DNA from: Dryas octopetala
Lineage: Eukaryota > Streptophyta > Magnoliopsida > Rosales > Rosaceae
Assembly: GCA_963921425.1 (NCBI GenBank)
Contig: OY992837.1
Location: 14,667,896 to 14,731,895, forward strand
Length of the DNA: 64,000 nt
Direction of reading: 5' to 3'
Each line of letters starts with the position of its first letter. Position 1 is the stretch's first letter. Of the stretch, positions 11,718-22,518 are shown piece after piece. A model generated the notes under the pieces. That model saw nothing but the letters and a program-made list of their open reading frames with translations, did no database searches and was not told where the DNA came from. The translations under genes and the position numbers were made by a program.

Positions 11718-13112
11718 ATGAAGATGATGGGGGAAATGTGGGCTCAACTGGGCTCAGTGATTGCTAGCTTGATGTTTGTTTATGCTATTGTTCAACAATA
11801 TTTTCCTTATCATCTTCAAGGCCATGTTGAAAGATACACCCAGAAACTGGTGGGCTATGTTTACCCTTACATCCAGATTACATTTGATGAGTACACCAAC
11901 GAGTTTCGCAAGCGCAATGAGGTCTACTGTGCCATCCAGAGCTACCTCAGCACAAAGTCTTGTAGGCGAGCAAAACGACTCAAAGCTCATGATGTCAAGG
12001 ACAGCAAGTCTCTGGTTCTTGGCATGGATGACAATGAGGAAGTTACTGATGAATTTGAGGGTGTTAAAGTTTGGTGGGCTTCAATGAAACAAGCAAATAA
12101 AAAGAACTCTTTCTCTTTCTTTCCTGAGTATGATGAGAAGAAGCACTACAAGCTGACCTTCCACAGACGACATCGGGAGATTATCATGAGGTTTTATCTT
12201 GATTATGTGAGGAAAGAGGGCAAGGCAATTGCAGTGACAAATAGACAACGGAAGCTTTACATCAACAACACAGACAAAGGGACCAAGTGGAGCCATGTGG
12301 TGTTTGAGCACCCAGCAACATTTGAAACCATGGCCATGGACCCAAAAAAGAAAGAGGAGATAGTCAACGACCTTGTGAAGTTCAGCAAGGGGAAAGAGTA
12401 CTATGCCAAAATTGGGAAGCCTTGGAAGCGTGGGTATCTTCTTTATGGGCCGCCGGGGACTGGTAAGTCAACCATGATTGCTGCCATGTCGAATCTCATG
12501 AATTACGATGTCTATGATCTTGAATTGACGGTGGTTAAGGATAATACGGAGCTGAGGAAGCTTTTGATTGACATCACTGGTAAGTCTATAGTCGTGATTG
12601 AGGACATTGATTGCTCGCTGGATCTCACGGGTCAGCGAAAGAAAAAGAAAGAGAAGGATGAGGCAGATGGTGAGGAGAAGGACCCAATTCGGAATATGAC
12701 TGAAGGAGCTGAAGATCAAAGCAGTGCGAGCAAGGTTACTCTGTCTGGGCTATTGAATTTTATTGATGGGATTTGGTCAGCTTGTGGAGGAGAAAGGCTG
12801 ATTGTGTTTACGACTAATTATGTGGATAAACTTGATCCTGCTCTGATAAGAAGGGGAAGGATGGACAAGCATATTGAATTGTCTTACTGTTGTTATGAAG
12901 CTTTCAAAGTGCTTGCCAAGAATTATTTGGATTTAGACTCGCATCAACTGTTTGAAACCATTGAGCGTTTGTTGGGGGAGACATATATGACTCCTGCTGA
13001 TGTCGCAGAGAATTTGATGCCCAAGTCTGCTTTTGAGGATGCTGATTCTTGTTTGAAGAACTTGATTAAAGCTCTTGTGGCTGCAAAGGAGGAGGTGAGA
13101 ATGATTGAATGA
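11718..13112 (+). CDS. AAA-ATPase, ASD/BCS1-like, intronless
   Basis: 464 residues in one exon, the usual size and structure for plant AAA-ATPase-ASD proteins (the At3g28580/At3g50940/At2g18193 group). These are membrane-anchored ATPases, reported at mitochondria or ER and often induced by stress or pathogens (family knowledge). An N-terminal hydrophobic stretch (about 8-28) would anchor it, and the ASD region runs to about 125. Walker A GPPGTGKS is at 244-251, Walker B IVVIEDIDCS at 291-300 and the second region of homology, with TTNYVDKLDPALIRRGRMD, at 365-383. A lysine/glutamate-rich insert follows Walker B (about 306-335). All catalytic residues are present, so it looks functional. The start ATG is the first in frame after an upstream stop. 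Confidence 0.93.
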   Translation: MKMMGEMWAQLGSVIASLMFVYAIVQQYFPYHLQGHVERYTQKLVGYVYPYIQITFDEYTNEFRKRNEVYCAIQSYLSTKSCRRAKRLKAHDVKDSKSLVLGMDDNEEVTDEFEGVKVWWASMKQANKKNSFSFFPEYDEKKHYKLTFHRRHREIIMRFYLDYVRKEGKAIAVTNRQRKLYINNTDKGTKWSHVVFEHPATFETMAMDPKKKEEIVNDLVKFSKGKEYYAKIGKPWKRGYLLYGPPGTGKSTMIAAMSNLMNYDVYDLELTVVKDNTELRKLLIDITGKSIVVIEDIDCSLDLTGQRKKKKEKDEADGEEKDPIRNMTEGAEDQSSASKVTLSGLLNFIDGIWSACGGERLIVFTTNYVDKLDPALIRRGRMDKHIELSYCCYEAFKVLAKNYLDLDSHQLFETIERLLGETYMTPADVAENLMPKSAFEDADSCLKNLIKALVAAKEEVRMIE

Positions 13113-13252
13113 AGGCGGAGGAAGAAGCAAAACTATTAGTCTATTCTTAATAAAAAAGAAAACTGAACTATTACTCTAATAATAGTTTCTCTCCTAAATA
13201 CTTTTTCACAAACTAGTTAAATGCATAGTGATTTCAAATTAGTAATACAAAA

Positions 13253-13899
13253 AAGGGTTATTTACACTTTACACCCCTCAAGAATATGTCATTTTTCATT
13301 TTAGTACCCTATATTCAAAACATTTCAATATAAAACTTAAAGTTTATAAAAATTACAATGTGCCCCTTTTGCTAACTTTTCTGTTAATTTTAACTGCATA
13401 TATAATGTGTGAGATTCATTTACACTGATAAAGACAATAAATTTACACTATGTGAAAAAAAAAAAAACTAAAAAGCCAACTAAAATTTTATATGTTAAAA
13501 AAATAAAAATCAATTAAAAAATTAAAAAAACAAAAAACTGGAAACAAAAGAGATGAGGCCGGAGGAGGAAGAGGTAGGGATGAACGAGATAATTTTTATA
13601 TTTAGTTTTAATGTTATCTTTTAATTTTTTTAATATATAATAATTAAACTGCCTTTTTTCTAATTTTTTTTTGTTTATTTAGTTTATTTTATTTGTCTAC
13701 GTAGCATAAATTTACTGTTCACATCAGTGTAAATGAATTTCATACATGCTATATACAGTTAGAATTAACAGAAAAAGTAACGGAAGGGGCACATTACAAT
13801 TTTCATAAACTTTAGGTTTCACGTTAAAACGTTTTGAACATCAGGTACTAAAATGAAAAACGACTTATACCTAAAGGGTGTAAAGTGTAATTTACCCTT
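13253..13899. mobile_element. Foldback element with ~200-bp inverted arms
   Basis: The left arm (13253-13460, with TTACACTTTACACCCCTCAA) is the inverted copy of the right arm (13700-13899, with GGGTGTAAAGTGTAATTTAC). Ends are AAGGGTTA and TTACCCTT. The centre is A/T-rich. I cannot identify a target duplication, so the superfamily is unsure (Mutator-like suspected). It lies just upstream of the core promoter of the next gene. Confidence 0.75.
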
Positions 13900-13925
13900 G
13901 AAGAAAATAAAAAAACTGCAGGGGC

Positions 13926-13931
13926 TATATA
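13926..13931 (+). promoter_or_regulatory. Candidate TATA box
   Basis: CTATATAGG lies 145 bases before the start codon at 14076 and only about 26 bases after the end of the foldback element. A pyrimidine-rich leader follows. Position and sequence suit a core promoter for the NLR-related gene; transcription was not tested. Confidence 0.45.
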
Positions 13932-14075
13932 GGAATGTACATTCGCCACTGGTCTCATCATCAAAACTGTGCTTTGCTTTCAAATTTTCTTCTCTTTGTT
14001 TCCTTCGTCCCTTGGATAGCGCTTTCTGCTCCGCAATTCCCTTGCTCAATCGCGTTTCTTCTTTTAAAGTCTCAG

Positions 14076-17000
14076 ATGGATCCATCTTCGGGAATTTCAG
14101 AAGAAAATGTGGATCCCCACAACGTGGTGCCTTATTTCAAAACTTCTTCGGTGATTCCTGCACGTCCAGGTATAATTTTTGTCCATTTTGTTCTTTAGTT
14201 TTTTAATTTTATATTTTGTTTTATGTTCGAAAATGATGCACATGGTTTTGGTGATAAGAAATCAAAAAAAAGGAGAGGGAAGAAATTTTGTTTATTTTCT
14301 CTCTAGGATTCTAAAATTGGGATTATCTCTATCATCCCCATCTTCCCCACTTTTGAAACTCAATTGGACTTGTAAACATTCGAGACATCTCCTGATTTAC
14401 TTTTTTTTTTTTTTTTTCCATTTTGTCAGGTATACGTACTTTGTTCCATTTTTGTTTCTTTGTTTCAGTTTTTTATTGTTAGTTTGTATTTTTTTTTTGA
14501 ATTGATATACATGCTTTATGGTCGATAAGAGAACCAAAGAAAGAAGGGTTTTTTTTTTCTTTTTGTTATTTTGTATTTTGTGTTTTGAATTCATATACAT
14601 GCTTTTTGGTCCATGAGAGAACCGAAGAAAGCAGGGTTGTCAATTCTCTTATTTTACATGTAAAATTGCGGTTTAGGATCCTAAAATTGGACTCATCTCT
14701 ATCATTCTTCTCGCTTCTCCATTTTTCAAGATCAATTGGATTAATCATTTACTTAATTCTTTTCAGGAAAAAAAGAGAACCAAATGCTGGCATGCAATAT
14801 TTGGTACGTTGCAAGCTTACGAAGTCTTGATCTCTCCAATTCACCCATTACATCATTGCCTGAATCAATAGGTTCTCTCCACAAGTTACAGACCTTATAT
14901 CTCAGTCATTGTAGGAGGCTTACTGAATTGCCTGAATCAATAGGTTCTCTTCACACATTAGTGGTTTTAAGTCTCACAGGTTGTGTAAACCTTGTAATGC
15001 TGCCTGCATCTATAGGTTCTCTCCACAAGTTACAGATCTTGGAACTCAAGAATTGTATAAGGCTTACTGTATTGCCTAAATCAATAGGTTCTCTTCACAA
15101 GTTACATACATTAGTACTCAGTGGTTGTACAAGCCTGATTGGGTTGTCTGATTCACTAGGTTCTCTTCATGAGTTACGTACCTTAAAACTCAGCAGTGGT
15201 CTAAGCATTGTTGGGTTACCTGAAGGTATAAAGGAGCTAACTGAGTTGCAATATCTTGATGTTACTGACTGCAAGAAATTGAAATTGTTGCCCATCACAG
15301 ATTTTGGGAATGAGTCAACATTAAAGGTAGCATACTCATACTCTACAGGCACCAAAGACAAAGACCATATTTTATGCCACGGTTCTGAATTGTCTGATGT
15401 GAATCTAGAGCAGGAGCACATGCCTACAAGGACACAACAAGAGGATGCAAAGGAAATCTGCCATGTGGATTTGGAAGAAAATCATGTGTATTCAGTACAG
15501 GTTGCTGTTGAGGAACATGATGAGAGTTTGCTTGAGCATTTATTTATGTATTGTTCCCTCTTTCCATCAGGTTATGAATTTAGAAAAGATGAGTTGGTTC
15601 AATTATGGATAGCTGAAGGCTTCATTGGAGAGAACCAGAAAGAGAGTATGGAGGATAGAGGTAGTGCTTATTTCAATTCGTTGGTGGGCAAGGGTTATTT
15701 TGTGTACTCAAGAAGCGATTTCGGAGTTGATTTTGATTTGATGTTCTCGGTGCCCATTTATAACCCCAGCAACTTATTGTACAAAGTAGATCCTATCAAG
15801 CTTTCAGTTTTGGAAAACACAATTTCAGGGGGTGATTATTTCAGAGCCGTGGATGGTAACTTAGATAGAGCCTTTGAAATGACACGTCATATGTCTTTGA
15901 TTTGTGACGACATTGATGAGATGACTTTTGGGAATCTTAAAAAATTTAAGCATCTGCGCACATTGCTTTTGCTCTCTGCAGGTTCTGGGTACTCTTCCAT
16001 CAAACACATTCCTCATAATTTGTTTTTGAGTTTAAAGTTGTTGACAACATTGAATTTGAGTCAAACTCTCATTTATGAATTGCCAAGTTCCATTCGAAAT
16101 GTCAAAGAATTGCGATATCTTGATGTCTCCAATACACCCATTACACGGCTGCCTGAATCAATAGACGCTCTTCACAATTTACAAACCATAAAACTCAGAG
16201 GTTGCATAAATTTTTTTCAGTTACCAAGGGGCATGAAGAATCTAACCAATCTACGACATGTTGATCTTGATATCATTGGGCAATTGAATTACATGCCTGC
16301 ACACTTGGGGGACTTGACTAAGCTTCAAACTCTGTCAGCATTTCTTGTTGGTAGCGATGATGGGTGCCGTATTGGAGAGTTGAAGAATTTGAATGATCTC
16401 AAAGGAACAATTCGCATTTCAAGGCTTGAAAACGTGTTGAGTAAGGAAGAGGCTGAGGAAGCTTCTTTGGCTGGCAAGAAATGTCTTCATAGATTGGATC
16501 TCCAATGGAGTAATCTGTCGGCTGAGAATACAGAGGAGCAAGAGAAAATCCTTGAATGTCTTGAACCCCATTCTGTCCTTAAAGAGTTACAAATACAAAA
16601 CTATGGTGGGTCAAGGCTTCCAACTTGGATTAGTAGTCCTTCTTTTGTTGACCTTGTTGTTATTACCCTCTACAGATGCGGAAATTGTAAACTTCTCCCA
16701 TCTATCGGGCAATTACCGGCACTTAAATTTCTTTCTATTATAGAGATGAATGAGGTGGAAGAAATTAATCATCAGTTTTTCAGAAGTGGCCCAGATGATG
16801 GCCAAGCGTTCCCTGCATTTCCAAAACTTGAGAGACTAGAAGTTGAGATCATGCTTAACTTGAAAGAGTGGAAGGAAGTTCAAATTGGTGAGCACTTACC
16901 GTCCCTTCTTAAACTCACAGTGGACTCTTGCCCAAAACTCGTCACTCTCCCATCACTTTCATGCCTCAAATCCCTCAAGCATTTGGAATTTAGGCACTGT

Positions 17001-17183
17001 CCGAATCTCTTGCCCCGTGATGGACTACCAACTCCAGTACTTGAGGCACTTGAGTCTTTCGTAATAATAGATTGCCCTAAACTGAAAGAATGGTGCTGCA
17101 AGAGGGAGGGGGAAGATTGGAGCAAGATAGCTAATGTTCCTAGTGTATGGTTTGATCATGAAGAGGTAAGTAAAAAAGTCTGA
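14076..17183 (+). CDS. NLR-related protein: LRR - winged helix - LRR, lacking NB domain
   Basis: Two exons, 14076-14169 and 14767-17183, joined by GT-AG with the frame kept, give about 836 residues starting MDPSSGISEENVDPHNVV. Residues about 47-205 hold six LRRs of 24 residues with the pattern LPESIGSLHKLQTL. A winged-helix/ARC2-like block follows (about 286-347: CSLFPSGYEFRKDELVQLWI, then AEGFIG), then a long C-terminal LRR of the RGA type (about 427-820, ending near GEDWSKI). There is no coiled coil, P-loop, kinase-2 or GLPL motif, and the usual MHD site reads FDLMFS. LRRs in front of the winged helix are not the normal CNL order, so it looks like a rearranged CNL. It may act as a receptor-like or decoy protein, or be non-functional. 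The in-frame GTAAGT at 17166 could instead splice to a downstream exon at 18672. Confidence 0.7.
14841..15290 (+). repeat. 72-bp tandem repeat encoding six LRRs
   Basis: DNA units of about 72 bp, each containing a form of TCAATAGGTTCTCT, CACAAGTTACA, repeat from 14860 to about 15190. The similarity at DNA level is high in the first five units, which suggests recent unit duplication inside the LRR domain. Confidence 0.75.
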
Positions 17184-18186
17184 AACCTCGAATGTTTTCA
17201 GTTCGATCACTTGAAAAAATTAGTTTTGTTGTGTTGTCATTTCTTCTCTTCTTGGCCTGGTTGGAGTAATCATTGCATTTGCTATAATTTGGTTCACTAA
17301 ATGCTTCTAATGAAATAAATGGATTTTGATTTGTTCATTCTTAATCATATTTTATGAAAATTTACCCCTGCATGCGGTGGGTGTGCATACATAGTAGTTG
17401 CATTCTTGCAGACTGATTATTATTATGCATGGTTGGTTGAGCATTAAGGATAAAATGGTTATAACTTATATGGTTTAAAATAAAAACTCAACACTTCCTG
17501 CTCTATTGATTTTTTTTTTTTTGGTACATCGGCGGGCCTAAGCCCAAACAGAAAGAAACTAAGCAGGATCGCCCTCCTAGCAGCAACATGAGCCTTGTCA
17601 TCAACTAATATGCCTTCCAAATTGGCTGGAGGACTATTAAATTCTTTTTGAAATAGCATGAGGCTAGAACGCATGTATTGTATAATTTCTTAGCCCTAAA
17701 AATTGTTAATATATGGTAACTGGTAAGTCTTTAAACCAAATACTTGTTCAAATATGATAGTTTAATTGGATTTACTAATTGAATAAATATTAATCATTGT
17801 AGAAAATAAAATATGTATATGAAACTCATGATCAGTATGTTTTTATTCTGCAGTTTTGAAACCAGTGGCATAGGTTCACTATCCTTATGGTTTTTTTTCT
17901 ATTGGTTTATTATCAGTGTGGGTTATTCACTTGGTTTTAGTTTTGCATATTCATTAGGTTTTACTTTTATGATGAACATATTCCATATATTTTCGTGCCT
18001 TGCATATCTTGTACATAGAAGCTTCAGATTACTGAAATTTAAATAATGGTCATCTTCTCATGGAGTTAGAATCCTTGGCCAAAACATCCAGTTCTGGAAT
18101 AATAGATTAATTGTTTACTATTAATTGTTTTATAAATTAATTTGAAGTTGAAGATGGTGCTTCGTTTCATTAACAAGAGTTTTTTT
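17184..18186. other. Downstream region of the NLR-related gene
   Basis: AT-rich, no convincing exon. It would be an intron if the gene is spliced to the exon at 18672. It contains the poly(A)-tailed fragment listed separately. Confidence 0.4.
17509..17674 (-). mobile_element. Possible non-LTR retroelement 3' end
   Basis: On the minus strand a GC-richer segment ends with TTAGGCCCGCCGATGTACC followed by a run of A residues (T tract at 17510-17521). A poly(A) tail on an out-of-place segment suggests a LINE/SINE-type insertion. No diagnostic protein domain is seen. Confidence 0.35.
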
Positions 18187-18420
18187 CACTACAATAAATT
18201 GGTATAAAGACTAGGAATTTAACAACTTTTATTTTTTAACGTTGCCGTAATGCTTATTAACAATGTTCCATGCAAACATTGGCATTGTCTTGCTTTAATG
18301 AAAACTTAACTACGTGCAAAGTTTGAACGTTATCAATAACCTATACAACAATGTCCATATGCACGTTGTGAACTTAATTTAGTAAATAAATGGTGTCCTC
18401 CATCCCCCTCTCTTTTCTCT
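18187..18420 (+). mobile_element. Possible CACTA (En/Spm) terminus
   Basis: The sequence CACTACAATAAATT at 18188 resembles the 5' terminal repeat of plant CACTA elements. In the next 200 bases AACGTT/ACAATG-type short motifs recur in both orientations, as in CACTA subterminal regions. No matching opposite end was found downstream, so the element is truncated or the match is fortuitous. Confidence 0.4.
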
Positions 18421-18671
18421 TCTGCCTCAACTCACTATAAACAATTTCAACTAGTAAACGCCTATATTATCATGAAAATTCATATAATAATTTTTGCATT
18501 TATCTATTACAGAATCAAAACAAATATGTTAACAATGTGATGGGTTTTCATGCATGTACTCCTCGGGTAATTAAAAACTTTAGTACATTTTTGTTATCCT
18601 TATAATAAAGAATGGTTGAATGATTGTAGTATAATCATATTTTTCAATAACTTTCTCTTTGTGAATTGCAG

Positions 18672-18971
18672 CCACGACGAGAAAGTGGTACAATGCAAGG
18701 CAATTTTGAATGTGAAAATGCAAAATGCCAACTTTTGCATTGGTATGCATTTGATGTAGACGAAGTTGTAGCAGAAGGGAAGATAACATCAATAGACCCA
18801 AGGGCAAAAGTGCATCACATGCCTCTTGGAAGAGATTGCTGGGAAGTTTGGGTTGAGGCAATCATTGTTCCAAATGTGAGTGTATATAGAACCACAGACA
18901 AAATTTGCACGCTGAATGATGCTTTAGGAAGTACAGTTGCTTGGCCAAAGAGTTGCATCAAATTGTTGTAG
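18672..18971 (+). pseudogene. DUF8039-like transposase-associated exon
   Basis: An exon-like frame of about 99 codons after a good acceptor (TTTCTCTTTGTGAATTGCAG). It reads VAEGKITSIDPRAKVHHMPL, then WVEAII and ALGSTVAWPKSCIKLL before the stop. This matches the DUF8039 domain seen at the C-terminus of plant CACTA/En-Spm transposon proteins. No transposase body is found nearby, so it is a remnant, unless it is the last exon of the NLR-related gene, to which it is in phase (0). The CACTA-like end 480 bp upstream favours a transposon origin. Confidence 0.55.
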
Positions 18972-20459
18972 AGAAGGTAATATGTCTCCCTTTTCAATTT
19001 TTCATTGCTTCTGAATGCATATATGTTTCTCTTTTAAATTTCAATTATCTTTAATTTTTAATATTTTACTTGTGCTCTTATGACATAAGAAATTTTATTA
19101 CTTTAATGGTATGGTTTCTTTTTCCATATTTGTTGCTATTTAGAGATACAAAGTTGTATCCAATCCAACTTAACAAGCAACTTAATAACTGTTTACACTT
19201 TGCTTTGCTTTGTTCTTCATCTTAGCTTGAGTTTAATGACCTTTGTTGGGTCATGGCTATGGTGTTAGTGACTGGAGCATATTCTTTGGGAGGATTTGTT
19301 GATCATGACTTGGTTGGGCTGTTCAGGAGGTGGCAGTTCATGGTTGTTGGGAGGCTTGTCCTTGATGCTAGTCAGCTTCTCTACTTGATGTAATTCTTTG
19401 TTAGATGATCAGCATAGTATTTTGGTTAGTCTAATGGCTTCATCAACTTGGGTTTTTCTGGATGACTTTCGTTCTTTTTGGGCAACATGTTTGTGCTTCT
19501 CAGCAAGGAAGATGGTTAGATCTAAGGTCCAGATGGTTTGAGCTCAGGCTATGTGGCTGCACGGTCTTTAAGAGTGCTAGTAGATGTTATAATTGCTTGC
19601 TTTTTGCTGGCTTCTTCTTGGCTTCTGGACTATACTGCCCTTGTCTTGGGACATGATTATTCAATTTGTATAATTGTTTCATAGATTTTCTTATTCATTC
19701 TGGGTTTGTATTTGGGCTTGTACTTGTGCACTTATTATGTAAAGCTTCATAACTATATCTAGTTGTGGAGTTTATAACTGTTTGCACTAGTTTTTGGTTA
19801 GTGCTTTTATGCTTTGCTGTATTGGGTGCTATAGACTATAGTTGTAAGGAAATCTTGGTTTGTAATTCTCTTGGCGTATGCCCTCGTAAACTCGTATCTC
19901 TTTTCTGTCCATGTTAAATTCTATTGACCATAAAAAGAATGATTCTCAACCATTAACGGAATTTGACCAAATTAAGATGTAGCTCATCAAATAAGATCGC
20001 ATTCAGACATTCATGTCTGTAATTTCTTCCATAGGTTTGCAAATTAAGAGTCAGGCTTATATGAAGGACATAAAATGTGGGAGAAGTGAGGAACAACACA
20101 TTCAAGAATTGAATTTAAGAATTGAATTTAACACGATTATAAAATCAATACAAGATTGAAGTAAATTCAACCTATAGATGTGTTGTCTCTCACTTGTTTC
20201 TAATATTAAACGTACTATGCAAATTAGTGTGTTTCTATGACTAATGTGCAAGCAACACTTTGCTGTTGTCCATGGAGGCTTTCAAAGCAACTGGAAGAAC
20301 TTTGGAGGTCCTTTTTGTTATTTGTACATTTGGTCATTATACAAAGCTGATCTGCTACGGGTTTGATGTTGTTCAGATCTAGAAGAGTTGGGTGTGAGAC
20401 AGAGGCTGGGGAAGGGAGAGAGAGAGATGAAATTCCCAAATAGATTACTAAACAAGCTT
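18972..20459. other. Intergenic, no gene recognised
   Basis: T/G-rich from 19200 to 19900, with open frames that show no domain; this part could be a long 3' UTR or decayed retroelement. 20040-20460 is AT-rich. No coding support. Confidence 0.35.
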
Positions 20460-21670
20460 TATAAAAAATTTAAAGGGGTTAATATGCTTTATAAAAAATT
20501 TACCCAATTTTAATTTTATCAAGATGATTAATTAAGCAACGGATTAAAAACAATTAAACTTGATCAAGGAAATTAACAATCAATCAATCACACAAAAATC
20601 ACAGAGATTTGTTGACACGGAAAACCCTCCACTGAAAAAAAACCGCGAGAACTAGTCCAGATAAACAATCCACTATGATAACCTAAAAAGATACATCCAG
20701 TGACTCAATCCAAACCATAACTAGACTCCTTCTAGAAAGTAAACTGACATCACGCCACCTGTAGCTCTTTGATCACAAGAATTGTAGGGAGACCTTGTTG
20801 CCAACGCCATGAAGACAAGAGCTCACGAACCTGGCTTCAATCTTGATGCTCGAGTTCAATTTTTAATGAAAGATGAATGAATGAAGGTGATAGCTTGAAT
20901 AGATTCATAAGGAACAATCCATTCAAACTATCTATGTTTATGCACGATAAACTATCATATATGATGAGAGTTTATGCAAAGAGGATATTCATATAATCAA
21001 AGAAAAACCTCACACTAAACCCTAGAATGCACAATCTCTCCAAAGTGTATAATATGTGTGAACCACACGTAATTATGTGAAAGCCTCCTATTTATATAAT
21101 AAGACCCTATAGAATTAGAAAATAGGTCACAAGGCTTATTAGGAAAAGTTAGAATTGAAATAGAAGAGAAAACCTAGTTAAAAATGGAGAATAAAAAACT
21201 TAAAATCGCTGGTGAATAATGAGGACCGGTCCTGTCATGACATGATCGATCCTGCAGTGCAAAATTGCAAACGGGTGAATAGTGAGGACCAGTCCTCTTG
21301 GTGACAGGATCGATTCTCTAGTGTAAAACCACAAAAAACTACCCTTCTGGAGGACTGGTCCTCTTGGTGACAGGATCAGTCCTCTAGGACAAAATCTCAA
21401 AAACACATTTAACCTTGAAAAACATGTTTGCACTTTTAAAACCACTTTGTATGCAATTGAAACTAATCACCTAGGATGTATGAAAGGTTGTCTAAGCCAT
21501 CTTATCTTTCCTAAATAGATTGAACAACAAAACATGGCTTGATCAACACTTCAAACTCGAACCTTGCTTCACTTCAATCTCCGATTAAAACCAACACTTG
21601 ACTCACTTAACCTAACCTAATCTAGTGTTTACAAATTAATCGTTTTGTCATTAGGAAAAAACCAATTACA
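20460..21670 (-). mobile_element. LTR-like retroelement sequence, minus orientation
   Basis: Read on the minus strand, it carries GGAGGGTTTTCCGTGTCAAC (20610-20630), a sequence type found in the transcribed part of some plant copia LTRs. A similar layout occurs in the solo LTR at 28670-30343. Ends are not defined. It contains a three-copy internal repeat listed separately. Confidence 0.4.
21222..21395. repeat. Three-copy degenerate repeat (~65 bp period)
   Basis: A unit of the form GAGGACCGGTCCT, GACAGGATCGATCCT, then TGCAAAA recurs starting near 21219, 21285 and 21351. Each unit contains the short palindrome AGGACCGGTCCT or a derivative. It lies inside LTR-like sequence. Confidence 0.7.
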
Positions 21671-22167
21671 CAAGATTACATTAACAAGAGAGAGAGTGAA
21701 AGTCAGCTAAATGAGATTACATTAGCTGATTTGTGTGTATTTATATAAAGGGTATTTTGGACTTCTTAAATTCAAAAAAGGTCATAAATGTAAATTAAAA
21801 AAAATGTCATAAAAACAATTTTCGCTGCAAAAAGGGTTACTGAGTTAAATATTCCGTACATGGAGGAAAGGTTGCCTCTCAAGGTGCCTTACATTCTCTC
21901 GATCCTTACTCTATTGACTTGCTCTTTTTCTTAACATGTGTAAAACAAAAATGTCTTGGTATTTTTCCCTTTCTAATCAACGTTCTAACTATTCGTCTTG
22001 TCGACCCGAAAAAAAAGTATTTATGTTTTTTTTTTTCTTTTATGAGGTAAATCAACTTTATAAAACACGAAACAAAGGCTTTAACTATCACCATAAGGCA
22101 ACAAGGCAATACAAGAACCCTACATTAAAAACAAGGAAATCCCAAAGAGAGGCCGCCCATTCTTTAT

Positions 22168-22345
22168 GGGTAATTTAAATCAATAACCATTTTTAATATA
22201 AAATAAGTTTTTTTTTACCCTTTTATATTTGTTCGGACCAAAATACCCCTTATATATCATATGTAGACCGTGCATTCGACACCTAGATAAAAAATTCAAC
22301 CATCTGCTTCTCCTGCACCTTCTTCGCCTTCAAAACTCCATCGGA
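22168..22345. repeat. Dispersed repeat copy 2
   Basis: Collinear with 9951-10120: both share TTTGTTCGGACCAAAATAC, CATTCGACACCTA and CATCTGCTTCTCC. The adjacent 22345-22518 stretch is CT/C-rich without a gene. Copies sit in direct orientation 12 kb apart. Confidence 0.75.
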
Positions 22346-22518
22346 CCACCACCCAAACCCTCCCCTCCTCACTTGCCGGTCCCGCCTCCCTCACCAGCCA
22401 GCAACCCATCATCTCATTTCTCTATCTCTCTCCACTTCTCTCCCAACCCAAATCTGGGAAAAAAACAAAAGCAACCCAGATCTGGGTGTTTGGGTGGTGG
22501 ACAAGACTGAGGAGGCAC

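Noticed and set aside
11754..12719. Antisense and shifted frames within the AAA-ATPase
   Set aside because: They overlap a strongly conserved coding frame and have no recognised domain.
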